Below, piece by piece: positions 9,153-17,548 of a stretch of 64,000 nt of DNA (positions are counted from its first letter, which is position 1; every line of letters begins with the position of its first letter). The notes under the pieces were generated by a model. The model saw nothing but the letters and a program-made list of their open reading frames with translations. It did no database searches and was not told where the DNA came from. The translations under genes and the position numbers were made by a program. Location of the stretch: contig NZ_LGDV01000085.1 of NCBI RefSeq assembly GCF_001280015.1, positions 124,001 to 188,000 of the forward strand, in the 5' to 3' direction. This stretch comes from Streptomyces sp. MMG1121 (GTDB lineage Bacteria > Actinomycetota > Actinomycetes > Streptomycetales > Streptomycetaceae).

Positions 9153-9479
9153 ATGCCTGCGGGATCGAACGCGAAGCGTGAGCGCCAGTACGAGCACATC
9201 AAGGAGAGCGCGCAGCAGCGCGGCGAGAGCATGAAGCGGGCCGAGGAGATCGCTGCGCGCACCGTGAACAAGGAGCGGGCGAGGTCGGGAGAGGCCGAGA
9301 ACGCCGGCAGAGCATCCGTCCGCGATCCGAAGTCGGCGTACGAGCGGGGCGGCCTGCGCTCGCACAGTGGCGCACAAGGACCTACGAAGGACCAGTTGTA
9401 CGAGGAGGCCAGGAAGCGGAACATCCGCGGACGCTCCTCGATGAGCAAGCAGCAGCTGAAGGGCGCGCTCGGCCGCTGA
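9153..9479 (+). CDS. Small Rho_N-domain protein (so-called plasmid stabilization protein)
   Basis: A 108-residue highly charged protein. The first half is a basic/acidic helix-rich segment (SNAKRERQYEHIKESAQQRG, then RAEEIAARTVNKERARSGE). The last 35 residues (PTKDQLYEEARKRNIRGRSS, MSKQQLKGALG) match the Rho termination factor N-terminal SAP-like fold that binds nucleic acid. Proteins of this shape are widespread in actinobacteria and often labelled plasmid stabilization protein, a name without good functional support. The ATG at 9153 has AAGGAG 7 nt upstream, which decides the start over upstream in-frame codons. Confidence 0.8.
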   Translation: MPAGSNAKRERQYEHIKESAQQRGESMKRAEEIAARTVNKERARSGEAENAGRASVRDPKSAYERGGLRSHSGAQGPTKDQLYEEARKRNIRGRSSMSKQQLKGALGR

Positions 9480-9573
9480 GGGGGACCGCCCGGTGGTCCT
9501 CGGGCCCCACCGCACTCTCGCGTCCGGCGCCGCCGCGCAGGCCAGGGCGCGGGGTCGAGGGGAGAATGGCCCC

Positions 9574-10377
9574 ATGACGGACAAGAGAGCGGCGACGCTG
9601 TCACGCAAGAGGTACGTAGCCGAACTGCTGCGGCTGCAGACCGAGTTGGTGAAGCTGCAGGAGTGGGTGCGCGCCGAGGGCGTCCGGTTGGTGGTCGTCT
9701 TCGAGGGGCGGGACGCGGCCGGCAAGGGCGGTGCCATCCGGCGGGTCACCGAGTATCTCAACCCTCGTGTCGCCCGGATCGCGGCGTTGCCCAGGCCGAC
9801 AGAGCGCGAGCGCACCCAGTGGTACTTCCAGCGGTACGTCGAACACCTGCCGGCCGCCGGGGAGGTCGTGCTCTTCGACCGGTCCTGGTACAACCGGGCC
9901 GGAGTCGAGCGTGTCATGGGTTTCTGCACCGCGGAGGAGCACCAGCTGTTCCTGCGCCAGTGCCCGGTCTTCGAGCGGATGCTGGTCGAGGACGGGATCC
10001 TGCTGCGCAAGTACTGGTTCTCGGTGAGCGACACCGTGCAGTTGGAGCGGTTCAGACGTCGGCTCGAGGATCCCCTGCGGCGCTGGAAGCTGTCGCCGAT
10101 GGACCTGGAGTCGATCAGCCGTTGGGAGGCGTACTCCCGGGCGAAGGACGAGATGATGGTGCACACCGACATCGCCGAGGCGCCCTGGTACGTCGTCGAG
10201 AGTGATGAGAAGCGGCGTGCGCGGCTGAACATGATGGCCCATCTGCTGGCCTCCGTCCCCTACCACGAGGTACCGCCGCCGGTGCTGGAACTGCCCGACC
10301 GGCCGCCGTCCACCGGCTATGAGCGGCCGCCACGTGATCTGCAGACCTACGTCCCCGACTGCACGGCACAGCTGTGA
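9574..10377 (+). CDS. ppk2: Polyphosphate kinase 2 (PPK2 family)
   Basis: A 267-residue single-domain PPK2, which transfers phosphate between inorganic polyphosphate and nucleotides. Walker A is VVVFEGRDAAGKGGAIRRVTE, followed by the PPK2 signatures YFQRYVEHLP, the Walker-B-like EVVLFDRSWYNRAGVERVMGF and the lid region LRKYWFSVS. DPLRRWKLSPMDLESISRW and YSRAKDEMMVHTD are also family-typical. The ATG is preceded by AGGGGAGA. It stands alone on the plus strand and ends at a large hairpin (10433-10474). The nucleotide preference (ADP/GDP/AMP) cannot be told with confidence. Confidence 0.94.
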   Translation: MTDKRAATLSRKRYVAELLRLQTELVKLQEWVRAEGVRLVVVFEGRDAAGKGGAIRRVTEYLNPRVARIAALPRPTERERTQWYFQRYVEHLPAAGEVVLFDRSWYNRAGVERVMGFCTAEEHQLFLRQCPVFERMLVEDGILLRKYWFSVSDTVQLERFRRRLEDPLRRWKLSPMDLESISRWEAYSRAKDEMMVHTDIAEAPWYVVESDEKRRARLNMMAHLLASVPYHEVPPPVLELPDRPPSTGYERPPRDLQTYVPDCTAQL

Positions 10378-10432
10378 ACGCGGCGGCACGACGGCTTGTC
10401 GACAAAGATTTCCCTGTACGGGGCGAACACGG

Positions 10433-10474
10433 TGGCGCCGGGGGCGGGCAGAGCCCGTTCTCCCCCCGGCGCCA
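10433..10474. terminator. Nested bidirectional terminator between convergent genes
   Basis: A 12-bp outer stem (10433-10444 with 10463-10474) encloses an inner CGGGC-aga-GCCCG stem (10445-10457). It lies between the convergent ppk2 and secreted-protein genes and can serve both strands. Confidence 0.75.
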
Positions 10475-10488
10475 GCGCCGTCGAAGAC

Positions 10489-10908
10489 CTAGCGGACCGT
10501 CACGTTGAAGACGGGCGAGGCCGTCTTCCCGTTGACCATGCGCAGCTCGTTCTTGCCCTTCAGCCCGAGCTCGACGAGCAGCGAGTAGGAGCCGCTGTGC
10601 GAGACAGGCACGGACGCGCGCAGGCTGACCCACTTGCCGTGCTGCTTCTGCTGCAGGGTCACCGTGCTGCCCGCCTTGAGGCCGGTGGTCTTGCCCGTGA
10701 CCCGGAACTGCTGCCAGGCGCGGACCGAGGACACCGACGGAGTGGCGGTGATGCCGGCCTTGGCGGCCGGGGTCTGCTGCGCGACGGCGGCAGGAGACGC
10801 GGTGTGCGCGGCCGGGGTGGCCGCCATCGCGGTGCCCGCGAGGGCGAGGGAGGCCGCGCCGAGGACACCGACGACGGCTATACGCAGGGAGCGCCGCTTC
10901 GAGACCAT
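10489..10908 (-). CDS. Small secreted Ig-like protein of unknown function
   Basis: A 139-residue exported protein. A Sec signal is clear at residues 1-31 (KRRS basic end, hydrophobic AVVGVLGAASLALAG, cleavage after TAMA). An Ala/Thr/Pro-rich linker follows, then about 85 residues with alternating strands (VRAWQQFRVTG, STVTLQQKQHGKWVSL, GSYSLLVELGLKGKNELRMV), resembling an Ig-like beta-sandwich. No catalytic residue is visible. The ATG at 10908 is preferred because the signal peptide begins exactly there and GGAAAGGGA lies upstream. Function unknown; perhaps a surface or matrix-associated domain. Confidence 0.75.
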   Translation of the reverse strand: MVSKRRSLRIAVVGVLGAASLALAGTAMAATPAAHTASPAAVAQQTPAAKAGITATPSVSSVRAWQQFRVTGKTTGLKAGSTVTLQQKQHGKWVSLRASVPVSHSGSYSLLVELGLKGKNELRMVNGKTASPVFNVTVR

Positions 10909-11024
10909 CACAGATATGTCCCTTTCCAGGAGTGAAACATCTCTTTCGCGCCAAAAGAGAGGTACATGTCGATTGGCGTAGTCATTAGAAGTGACGGCAG
11001 AGGAGAGGCAGGCGTTCATCGGCG

Positions 11025-11054
11025 CTTTGTCCCTGTCTTGTAACAGCGACAAAG
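11025..11054 (-). terminator. Stem-loop just past rodA
   Basis: CTTTGTC (11025-11031) pairs with GACAAAG (11048-11054); after a C/C mismatch CTGT pairs with ACAG around a 6-nt loop. It lies 8 bp past the rodA stop and probably ends that transcript. Confidence 0.55.
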
Positions 11055-11062
11055 GCCATCAA

Positions 11063-12262
11063 CTACGCCTGCATCGGTCGCTGTACCTGGATCGACTGCA
11101 GCAGCCCCACGGCCACCCACACCGCGAACATCGACGAGCCGCCGTAGGAGACGAACGGCAGTGGAATGCCCGCCACCGGCATGATGCCGAGCGCCATGCC
11201 GATGTTCTCGAAGGACTGGAAGGAGAACCAGGCGACGATCCCGGCGACGACGATCGTGCCGTACAGCTCGGTCGTCTCACGGGCGATGCGGCAGGCGCGC
11301 CACAGGATGACGCCGATCAGGAAGATGATGAAGCCGGCGCCGACGAAGCCCAGTTCCTCTCCGGCGACCGTGAACACGAAGTCGGTCTGCTGCTCGGGGA
11401 CGAACTGTCCGGTGGTCTGCGCGCCGTGGAACAGCCCCTCGCCGGTCAGTCCGCCCGAACCCACGGCGATCCGGGCCTGGTTGGTGTTGTAGCCGACTCC
11501 GGAGGGGTCCAGGCTCGGGTCCGCGAAGGCGGCGAAGCGGTTGATCTGGTACTGGTCCAGGACGTGCAGCCGCCACACCGCGACGGCACCGAGGACACCG
11601 ACGGCGAGCAGGCCGAAGATCCAGCGGTTGGAGGCGCCCGAGGCGAGGAGCACGCCCAGGATCGTGACCGTCATGACCATCGTCGAGCCGAGGTCGGGCA
11701 TCATCAGCACGACCATGATCGGCACGGCGGCCAGGCCCAGCGCCTGCATCACGGTGCGGCTGTCCGGGTACTTCCTGTCGCCCGCGTCGACCTGGGCCGA
11801 CAGGAGCATGGCCATGCCCAGGACGATCGCGACCTTCACGAACTCCGACGGCTGCAGGGAGAATCCGCCGCCCAGGACGATCCAGTTGCGGTTGCCGTTG
11901 ATGGTCGCGCCGAGCGGAGTGAGCACCAGGAGCACGCCCAGCACCGACAGGCCGTAGAGAACCGGCACCGCGTTGCGCAGGGCGCGGTGGCCGAACCAGA
12001 CGGTGCCGATCATCAGGACGAACCCGATGCCGAGGTTCATCAGGTGCCGGATCAGGAAGTAGTACGGGTCGCCCTGGTTGATCGCGGTGCGGTTGCGGGT
12101 CGCGGAGAAGACCAGGAGCGAGCCGATGACCGACAGCGCCAGGGCCGACAGCAGTATCGGCCAGTCCAGCCGCCGGACGAGGGAGTCACGGGCGAAGAGC
12201 CGTGTCCATCGGGAGCGCTCGGGGCCGTACCCCGAGACGGAGAAGCTCTTCACGCCGGCCAT
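11063..12262 (-). CDS. rodA: FtsW/RodA/SpoVE family peptidoglycan glycosyltransferase
   Basis: A 399-residue SEDS-family integral membrane protein that polymerises glycan strands from lipid II. About ten hydrophobic helices are visible (for example LLSALALSVIGSLLVFSAT, GFVLMIGTVWFG). Family-specific motifs are NWIVLGGGFSLQPSEFVKV, MMPDLGSTMVM and, near the C-terminus, GIPLPFVSYGGSSM. RodA rather than FtsW is suggested by the lack of a division-cluster context and by NRNWI. The ATG at 12262 has GGAGGA 7 nt upstream and is chosen over an ATG at 12298. A lone gene here, not next to its usual transpeptidase partner, so it could be an accessory SEDS protein used in differentiation. Confidence 0.92.
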   Translation of the reverse strand: MAGVKSFSVSGYGPERSRWTRLFARDSLVRRLDWPILLSALALSVIGSLLVFSATRNRTAINQGDPYYFLIRHLMNLGIGFVLMIGTVWFGHRALRNAVPVLYGLSVLGVLLVLTPLGATINGNRNWIVLGGGFSLQPSEFVKVAIVLGMAMLLSAQVDAGDRKYPDSRTVMQALGLAAVPIMVVLMMPDLGSTMVMTVTILGVLLASGASNRWIFGLLAVGVLGAVAVWRLHVLDQYQINRFAAFADPSLDPSGVGYNTNQARIAVGSGGLTGEGLFHGAQTTGQFVPEQQTDFVFTVAGEELGFVGAGFIIFLIGVILWRACRIARETTELYGTIVVAGIVAWFSFQSFENIGMALGIMPVAGIPLPFVSYGGSSMFAVWVAVGLLQSIQVQRPMQA

Positions 12263-12843
12263 GTCAGCTTCCTCCGGCTTCCCCGCCTGCGCGGTCACCT
12301 GTGGGTGGTACGACGGCCTCAGCGGTCCCTGCGGTCAGGAACCCGGTGCCGCGGTGGCACGTGGAAGAGCCCGCCCAGATCCGGAGATCGGGCGGCGCCA
12401 CTGCCGAGATGATAACTGCATGATTGCGCAATACTGCAACCACGGACCGTGTCGCCGAGGACTGTTCGGGTCCGCGCCATGGACCGGCGCGGCCAGGCCA
12501 CCGCGCTGACCGACCGGGGCGGTGGCAGTTCTGGAGGCCGCGGCCCCCGGGAGCGGCGCGGTCGGCCCGTACGACGGGGGAACCAGCTCCGCGGCAGCGC
12601 GGCCCCGGCGGCGGTCCGCCCGTGCTGTTCACCAGGACGGGCGGACCGGCGCTGCCCGGCACGTCGGGGCTCCCCCGTGCCCGCGCGGCTACCCGCTGCC
12701 GGGGCCGATCCCGCCCAGTGCGGTGGTCCTGGCCTGGCGCGCCCGCCGCGACCGCGACGCCGCCCACCGCCGGATCCGCGACCCGATCACCGACACGCGC
12801 ACCTCCCTGGAGTGACCCCATGCCGGGCCGGCCCAGAGGGCAT
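12263..12843. other. Intergenic region, 580 bp, with a 22-bp palindromic element
   Basis: No convincing gene. A GTG-started plus-strand frame at 12522-12815 (97 residues, Arg/Ala/Pro-rich) has weak coding character and no recognisable domain. The only structured element is a near-palindrome at 12417-12438 centred on ATTGCGCAAT (12423-12432) and flanked symmetrically by TGCA at both ends. It sits about 155 bp upstream of rodA and looks like a MarR/Lrp-type operator. Confidence 0.5.
12417..12438. promoter_or_regulatory. Palindromic operator-like site upstream of rodA
   Basis: The perfect 10-bp palindrome ATTGCGCAAT is flanked at equal distance by TGCA on each side, so the symmetric element covers 22 bp. 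The bases are unusually A/T rich for this region. Which protein binds is unknown; MarR- or Lrp-like regulators prefer sites of this build. Confidence 0.45.
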
Positions 12844-15800
12844 TCAGTCGGAGCCCCGCCGCCACCGGCGGCGTCTTCCTCCCTCTCCCGGACCGGAACG
12901 CAGCGACCGGGACCGCAGGAGCCTGGCGGCCTCCGGATCGCCCGCGGCGGCGGCGCGCTGGAACCACTGCGTCGCCTCTTCCTGCCGGCCGGCGAAGAAG
13001 AGCACGCGGCCCATGTTCATCATGGAGTTGACGTCTCCGGCCGCGGCCGCGCGGCGCAGCCAGGGCTCCGCCTCCGGCACCCGTCCGCTCTCGCACAACA
13101 ACGCCCCCAGCGGGCCCATGGCGCCGGTCTCACCGGCCTCGGCAGCCCGGCGCAGCCACTCCTCGGCCTCCGCGAGCCGGTCCCGGCGGCCCATCAGCAG
13201 TCCCAGGTTGACCATCGCGTCCACGTCACCGGCCTCGGCCGCCCGGCGCAGCCACGGCTCCGCCTCCGTGAGGCGGCCCCTTTCGCACAGCCGCAGGCCC
13301 ACGGCGGAGGCGGCGCGCATGTTCCCGCTCTCGGCGGCGCGCCGGAACCAGTCCTCGGCCTCCCCCCGGCGCCCGGTCCTGTCCAGGAGGACGGCGACGT
13401 CGTACAGCGCCCGGTCGAATCCGGCGTCGACGGCGCGCCGGTACCACTGTTCGGCCTCGCGCAGCCGCCCGGTGCCGTACAGCAGGTGACCGAGATTGCT
13501 CATGGCGATCGCGTTGCCGGCCGTCGCCGCGCTGTGCAGGTACGGTTCGGCCTCCTGCGGCCGCCCGGCGTCGTGCAGGAGGATGCCGAGCGCGCCCGCA
13601 GCGGACACGTGCCCGGCATCGGCCGCGCGCCGGTACCACGGTGCGGCCAGATCCCGCCGGTGAGTCCGTGCCAGCAGTTCGGCGAGCCGGTACATGCTGT
13701 CGACGTCCTCGGCCTCGGCGGCCCGGCGCAGCCACGGCTCGGCTTCCGCCGTCCGCCCGGTGTCGGCCAGCAGCCCGCCGTACAGCGCCGTGGCCTGTAC
13801 GTCCCCGGTGTCGGCCGCCCGGCGCAGCCACGGCTCGCTCTCCTCCCTCCGCCCCGCCTTCAGCAGGTGCCTGATGAGCAGGGCGATCGCCGTGACGTCG
13901 TCGGTCTCGGCGGCCCGGCGCAGCCATGCTTCGGCCTCCTCGGCGAGCCCGGCCTCGTCCAGCCCGACCCCGAGATCGAGCATCGCCCGCACGTCCGTGG
14001 TTTCGGTCAGTACGGCGAGGACCGTCGGGTCGACGGTCCTCGCCCGGGGGCCGACGGCTCCGCGCAGCAAGCGGGTGTGGTCGCGCAGCCGTTGGGCCTC
14101 GTCGGCGTGGCCGAGCGGCGGCCAGACGAGACAGACGACGTCGTACGCGTCGAGGAGCTTGCCGACGTACGGTCCCAGACCGGGGCCCGCGTGTTCGTCG
14201 ACGAGGTCGCGGTAGACGCCCGCGGCACGGGAGGCCGCCGTGAGCGCGGCCCGCAGGTCCGTCTCCGCCTCGACCCTGACCAGGGCGAACGCCTGCAAGG
14301 CGTCGGCCAGACCGAGCAGGTCGGTGTCGGCGTCGCCCATGGGCGACCGTTCGTACAGCTCGACCGCCCGCCGGGAGTCGTCCAGGGCCTCGGCCGCGTG
14401 ACCCGCACCGGACAGCTCGCCCGCGCGGTCGCGCAGCGCCCGTGCGAGGTCGGGCAGATGGGTCACGGAGCCGTCGGCGAGCCGCTCGTAGAGCTCGACG
14501 GCGCGCCGGGAGAGGTCCAGGGACCGTGGCGAACCTCGCTGTCCGGTCATCGACAGATGGCCTACGTGGGTGGTGAGCGCCTGGGCCAGCGCGGGCAGAT
14601 GCACGTGCGGGTCGACGTCGGCCAGCCGTTCGTACGCCTCGACGGCCAGCGCCGACGCCTCCCGTGCCTTCGTGAGGTCCCCGGCTCTCTCCCACCGGAT
14701 CGCGTCGTCGTGATGGTGCGCGGCCAGCATGGGCGTGAACGACTGGGGGCGGTCCTGTGCCAGCCGGACCTTGTGCGCGGCGGCGCGATCGGCACAGTGC
14801 CGTGCCTCGTCGTGCCGTCCGGCCTCCGCCAGAAATGTCGCGTGGTTGTCGAGGACGCCGGCCAGAACGGGGGTGTACAGCTCCGGGTCGCCCGGGCACA
14901 GCTCCTCCAGCAGCGTCAGGGAACGCCGGGAGCAGTCCAGGGCTTCAGTTCCGCGTCCCGCGTCCGCCAGCCGGTTGGCGTGGTTGCCCAGTGCCTCGGC
15001 GAGCAGCGGACGACAGATGTCCGGATCGGTCACCGCGAGGTCGTCGTAGAGCGCCACGACCCGCTCCGACGTGCTCAGCGCCTGGGCTCGTCGCCCGGTC
15101 CTCGCCTGCGTGACGGCCAGGCCGGACAGCGCTCCGGCGAGATCCCGCCGGAAGGTGTCCGGATCCGTCCGGGCCAGGTCGGCGTAGAGGTCGGCGGACA
15201 GTTCGGCGTGCTCCAGGGCCTCCGCCCACCGTCCCGCCTGCTGGAGGCGGACGACGAGGTGGCGGTGCAGGCCCGCGCGCCGGGCCGGGGTGCTCTCGGG
15301 TTCCAGGAACTCGGCCCGGCGCAGGGCGATCGCGGCGAGGCCGGTGTCGAGGTCGATGTGCGGTCTGCCGCGCAGCCCCTCGATCGCCGTCGTCTCGATC
15401 GCGGCCAGGCTCGCGGCGTCGACGTCCGTGATGTCCGCGAGGGCCACCAGCGCCGCGTTCCCGGCCACGAGGGCGACATCGGGTCGCTCCCTCAGCAGGG
15501 GGTACAGGACCCGCTCGCCGACGTGCGGCCACCGGTCGGCGGCCGCGGCCAGCACGGTGACGGCGCGGGTGGCCCAGGCCCACAGGCCGGGTGAGGTCAG
15601 CAGTGCCTTCGGGACCGTCGCCGCCGCCGGGTCGGGGCTGTGACCCGTGACCGGGTGGCCGGGTATCGACAGGGCGAGGAAGTCCTCGGCCAGCACGTCG
15701 GGGTACAGGGGCTCCAGCACCGTCGCGGGGTCGAGCGGTGGGTAGCAGCGCGCGTGGTCGCGCAGCAGGGACCGTACGGTCTCCGGCGTGCCGGCGATCG

Positions 15801-16866
15801 CGGTGCTCTCCAGGGCCGCTACGGCGTCGTCCCAGTGCTGGGCGCCGGTGAGGGCGGCGACGAACACGAGGTCGGCCATCTGGGCCGGTGCGGTGGCGAA
15901 GTCCAGGCCGGCCGTCCGGTTCTCGTACAGCCGGGTCCAGTTCTCGCGTTCCCGGTCCAGCAGGTACGCCGACAGACCGGCCGCCTCCTGGGGTGGTCTG
16001 CGCCCGTGCACCTGGGCGTCCACGGCGACCAGCGCCGCCATGTGCACGGCCAGGGTGAGGCCGAACGCGGGGTCGTCCAACGGGACCGGCGGGGTGACCG
16101 CGTCGGCCTCGGGGTGCCCGTACACCTCGGCGAAGCGGGTGCGGGCGGCGGCGAACATCGCGTGCCGCCCGCCCGGATCCTCGGGCAGAGGGGGCAGTTC
16201 CCGGTCGGAGGGTGCGGCCCGGTCACCGATCGTGGCGCGCACCGCGGGCCAGGCGTGGGCAGTGCGCGCCAGCAGGAGCACGCGTACCGGAATCCGATGC
16301 CTGCCGCCCACGTCGAACATGCTGTTGGCGAAGAGCCAGGTCAGGTCCTGCAGGGGCCAGCGGTCGGCGTAGTCGACCAGGACCAGGAGGCCGTGCCGGT
16401 CACCGGCCCGGGCATCGTGGCTGCCCTGGGACTCGGGCACCACTGCCCCGCCGTGCCGGGCCACGACGGTCTTCCATCCCGACTCACCCACGACAGCGGC
16501 GAGTTGATCGGCAAGGCGGGTCTTGCCCCGCCCTCCGGGGCCGTGCAGCCACCGGACGGCGAGGTCCGCCCCGTCGCCCGGGCCGCCCTCGGTGCACCAG
16601 TCCTGGAGTTCGCGCAGTTCGGTCGTACGGCCGGTGAAGGGCACGACCGCGTTGGCCGCGTTCAGCAGCCGGCTGGGGACGGCGGCCCCGTCGCGGCCGG
16701 GATGTCCGGATGCCGGCCGGTGCTCCGTCAGCAGGTACACCGGCCGTCCGTCGCCGTGCACGTGGACGTCCGCGTGGATCGCGCCGTAGGCGAACCCCCC
16801 GAAGGCGTAGACGTTCTGGACGATCCTCGCCGCTCCGGCGCCCTCCGCCGGGCCCGGGGCGGTCAC
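12844..16866 (-). CDS. STAND/NLR-like NTPase with TPR and Sel1-like repeats
   Basis: A 1340-residue protein. Residues 1-40 carry a short Gly/aromatic motif (FAYGAIHADVHVHGDG at 25-40) that resembles the C-terminal motif of the upstream small protein. A P-loop NTPase follows: Walker A GPGGRGKT at 109-116, Walker B GLLVLVDYAD at about 159-168, sensor-like RVLLLART near 195-202. The middle is helical and includes TPR-like units (LEHAELSADLYADL, ALDDSRRAVELYER). The last 400 residues hold about eleven 36-residue TPR/Sel1-like repeats of the form AEPWLRRAAEAGDVDAM. This is the architecture of bacterial NLR-type signal-transducing ATPases. The GTG start overlaps the partner's TGA by 4 bp. An immunity or regulated cell-death role is inference. 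Confidence 0.85.
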   Translation of the reverse strand: MTAPGPAEGAGAARIVQNVYAFGGFAYGAIHADVHVHGDGRPVYLLTEHRPASGHPGRDGAAVPSRLLNAANAVVPFTGRTTELRELQDWCTEGGPGDGADLAVRWLHGPGGRGKTRLADQLAAVVGESGWKTVVARHGGAVVPESQGSHDARAGDRHGLLVLVDYADRWPLQDLTWLFANSMFDVGGRHRIPVRVLLLARTAHAWPAVRATIGDRAAPSDRELPPLPEDPGGRHAMFAAARTRFAEVYGHPEADAVTPPVPLDDPAFGLTLAVHMAALVAVDAQVHGRRPPQEAAGLSAYLLDRERENWTRLYENRTAGLDFATAPAQMADLVFVAALTGAQHWDDAVAALESTAIAGTPETVRSLLRDHARCYPPLDPATVLEPLYPDVLAEDFLALSIPGHPVTGHSPDPAAATVPKALLTSPGLWAWATRAVTVLAAAADRWPHVGERVLYPLLRERPDVALVAGNAALVALADITDVDAASLAAIETTAIEGLRGRPHIDLDTGLAAIALRRAEFLEPESTPARRAGLHRHLVVRLQQAGRWAEALEHAELSADLYADLARTDPDTFRRDLAGALSGLAVTQARTGRRAQALSTSERVVALYDDLAVTDPDICRPLLAEALGNHANRLADAGRGTEALDCSRRSLTLLEELCPGDPELYTPVLAGVLDNHATFLAEAGRHDEARHCADRAAAHKVRLAQDRPQSFTPMLAAHHHDDAIRWERAGDLTKAREASALAVEAYERLADVDPHVHLPALAQALTTHVGHLSMTGQRGSPRSLDLSRRAVELYERLADGSVTHLPDLARALRDRAGELSGAGHAAEALDDSRRAVELYERSPMGDADTDLLGLADALQAFALVRVEAETDLRAALTAASRAAGVYRDLVDEHAGPGLGPYVGKLLDAYDVVCLVWPPLGHADEAQRLRDHTRLLRGAVGPRARTVDPTVLAVLTETTDVRAMLDLGVGLDEAGLAEEAEAWLRRAAETDDVTAIALLIRHLLKAGRREESEPWLRRAADTGDVQATALYGGLLADTGRTAEAEPWLRRAAEAEDVDSMYRLAELLARTHRRDLAAPWYRRAADAGHVSAAGALGILLHDAGRPQEAEPYLHSAATAGNAIAMSNLGHLLYGTGRLREAEQWYRRAVDAGFDRALYDVAVLLDRTGRRGEAEDWFRRAAESGNMRAASAVGLRLCERGRLTEAEPWLRRAAEAGDVDAMVNLGLLMGRRDRLAEAEEWLRRAAEAGETGAMGPLGALLCESGRVPEAEPWLRRAAAAGDVNSMMNMGRVLFFAGRQEEATQWFQRAAAAGDPEAARLLRSRSLRSGPGEGGRRRRWRRGSD
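12870..14030 (-). repeat. Tandem 36-codon (about 108-bp) coding repeats in the STAND NTPase
   Basis: About eleven consecutive units share the frame G-x-x-x-A-[ML]-x-x-L-G-x-L-L-x-x-x-G-R-x-x-E-A-E-x-W-[LYF]-R-R-A-A. The similarity is high enough at DNA level (repeated GCCCGGCGCAGCCACGGCT-like blocks) that recombination between units could change repeat number. Counting is by eye; unit edges are approximate. Confidence 0.75.
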
Positions 16867-17342
16867 CCGGCCGCTCCGGCGCCGGGCCCGTCCTGGGCAC
16901 CGCGGTCGTGCGGGGCGGCGCCCGGCCCGGCTGCCGATGCGCCGGTGTGGTAGATGTTGCCGCCGATGACGCCCTGTGCGAGGGAGTTGCTGCCGCTGGC
17001 CGTGATGTGCTGCGTGGTGGTCTGCCGGACGAGCGCGTGCTCCTGCCGGAGCTCGGCGAGGAGTGCCTCCAGCTCGGGCCGTGCCTCGGGTACGGCGAGG
17101 AGCAGATCGCGCAGCCGCGTCTCCCAGGCGATCGCCACCCGGGACCGGGCGATGGTGTCCTCCGGGCCGGCGGACGCCAACTCGCCTGCGGAGCGCTCCA
17201 GTTCCGCGGTCATGCGCTCCTCGGCACTGACCCCGCGCCAGAGTTGCGGGATCCGCCGCACCGCCCCCACCAGTCCGGTGGCGAGGGCGGTGACGAGCAC
17301 TCTTCCGCCCTCGTTGGCCAGGTTCTCCACCACATCCGACAT
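16863..17342 (-). CDS. Small coiled-coil partner of the STAND NTPase (putative effector)
   Basis: A 159-residue protein. Residues 11-36 form an amphipathic/hydrophobic helix (RVLVTALATGLVGAVRR). Residues 40-108 are helical with strong coiled-coil character (ERMTAELERSAGELAS, RPELEALLAELRQEHALVR). Residues 117-135 are SGSNSLAQGVIGGNIYHTG, a Gly/Asn/Ile-rich short beta motif, followed by a disordered Ala/Gly/Pro tail. The motif matches the N-terminus of the adjacent NTPase in pattern. This arrangement (helical membrane-active domain, C-terminal amyloid-type motif, next to an NLR with the same motif) is known for bacterial amyloid-signalling pairs; assignment here is inference. The ATG at 17342 begins the helical domain. 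Confidence 0.65.
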   Translation of the reverse strand: MSDVVENLANEGGRVLVTALATGLVGAVRRIPQLWRGVSAEERMTAELERSAGELASAGPEDTIARSRVAIAWETRLRDLLLAVPEARPELEALLAELRQEHALVRQTTTQHITASGSNSLAQGVIGGNIYHTGASAAGPGAAPHDRGAQDGPGAGAAG

Positions 17343-17548
17343 GCCTGCCGCCCTCCTCGCGTCCCCCGCGCCGACCGTGTCCGCAGCGCACCTCGCTCGC
17401 CTGCCGCCCGATAGGACGCCGGTTCCGTCGGCGACGTTCCGCCCGACGCTACGCGTTCCCCGCCCCGGCACGCTCGTTCATCGAGCGGGATCGCGCCGGC
17501 ATGCGAGCTGAGGGACCTGCGCGACCGGCCGGCGCTAGCCTGCCCCTC

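Noticed and set aside
12522..12815. Possible 97-residue plus-strand gene in the rodA upstream gap
   Set aside because: Arg/Ala/Pro-rich, no domain, no convincing ribosome site; kept only as a note in the intergenic entry.
12424..15594. A 1056-codon plus-strand open frame opposite the STAND NTPase gene
   Set aside because: It is the antisense shadow of a high-GC gene: low-complexity Gly/Arg/Val composition, no domain, and the minus strand holds the TPR/Sel1 protein.
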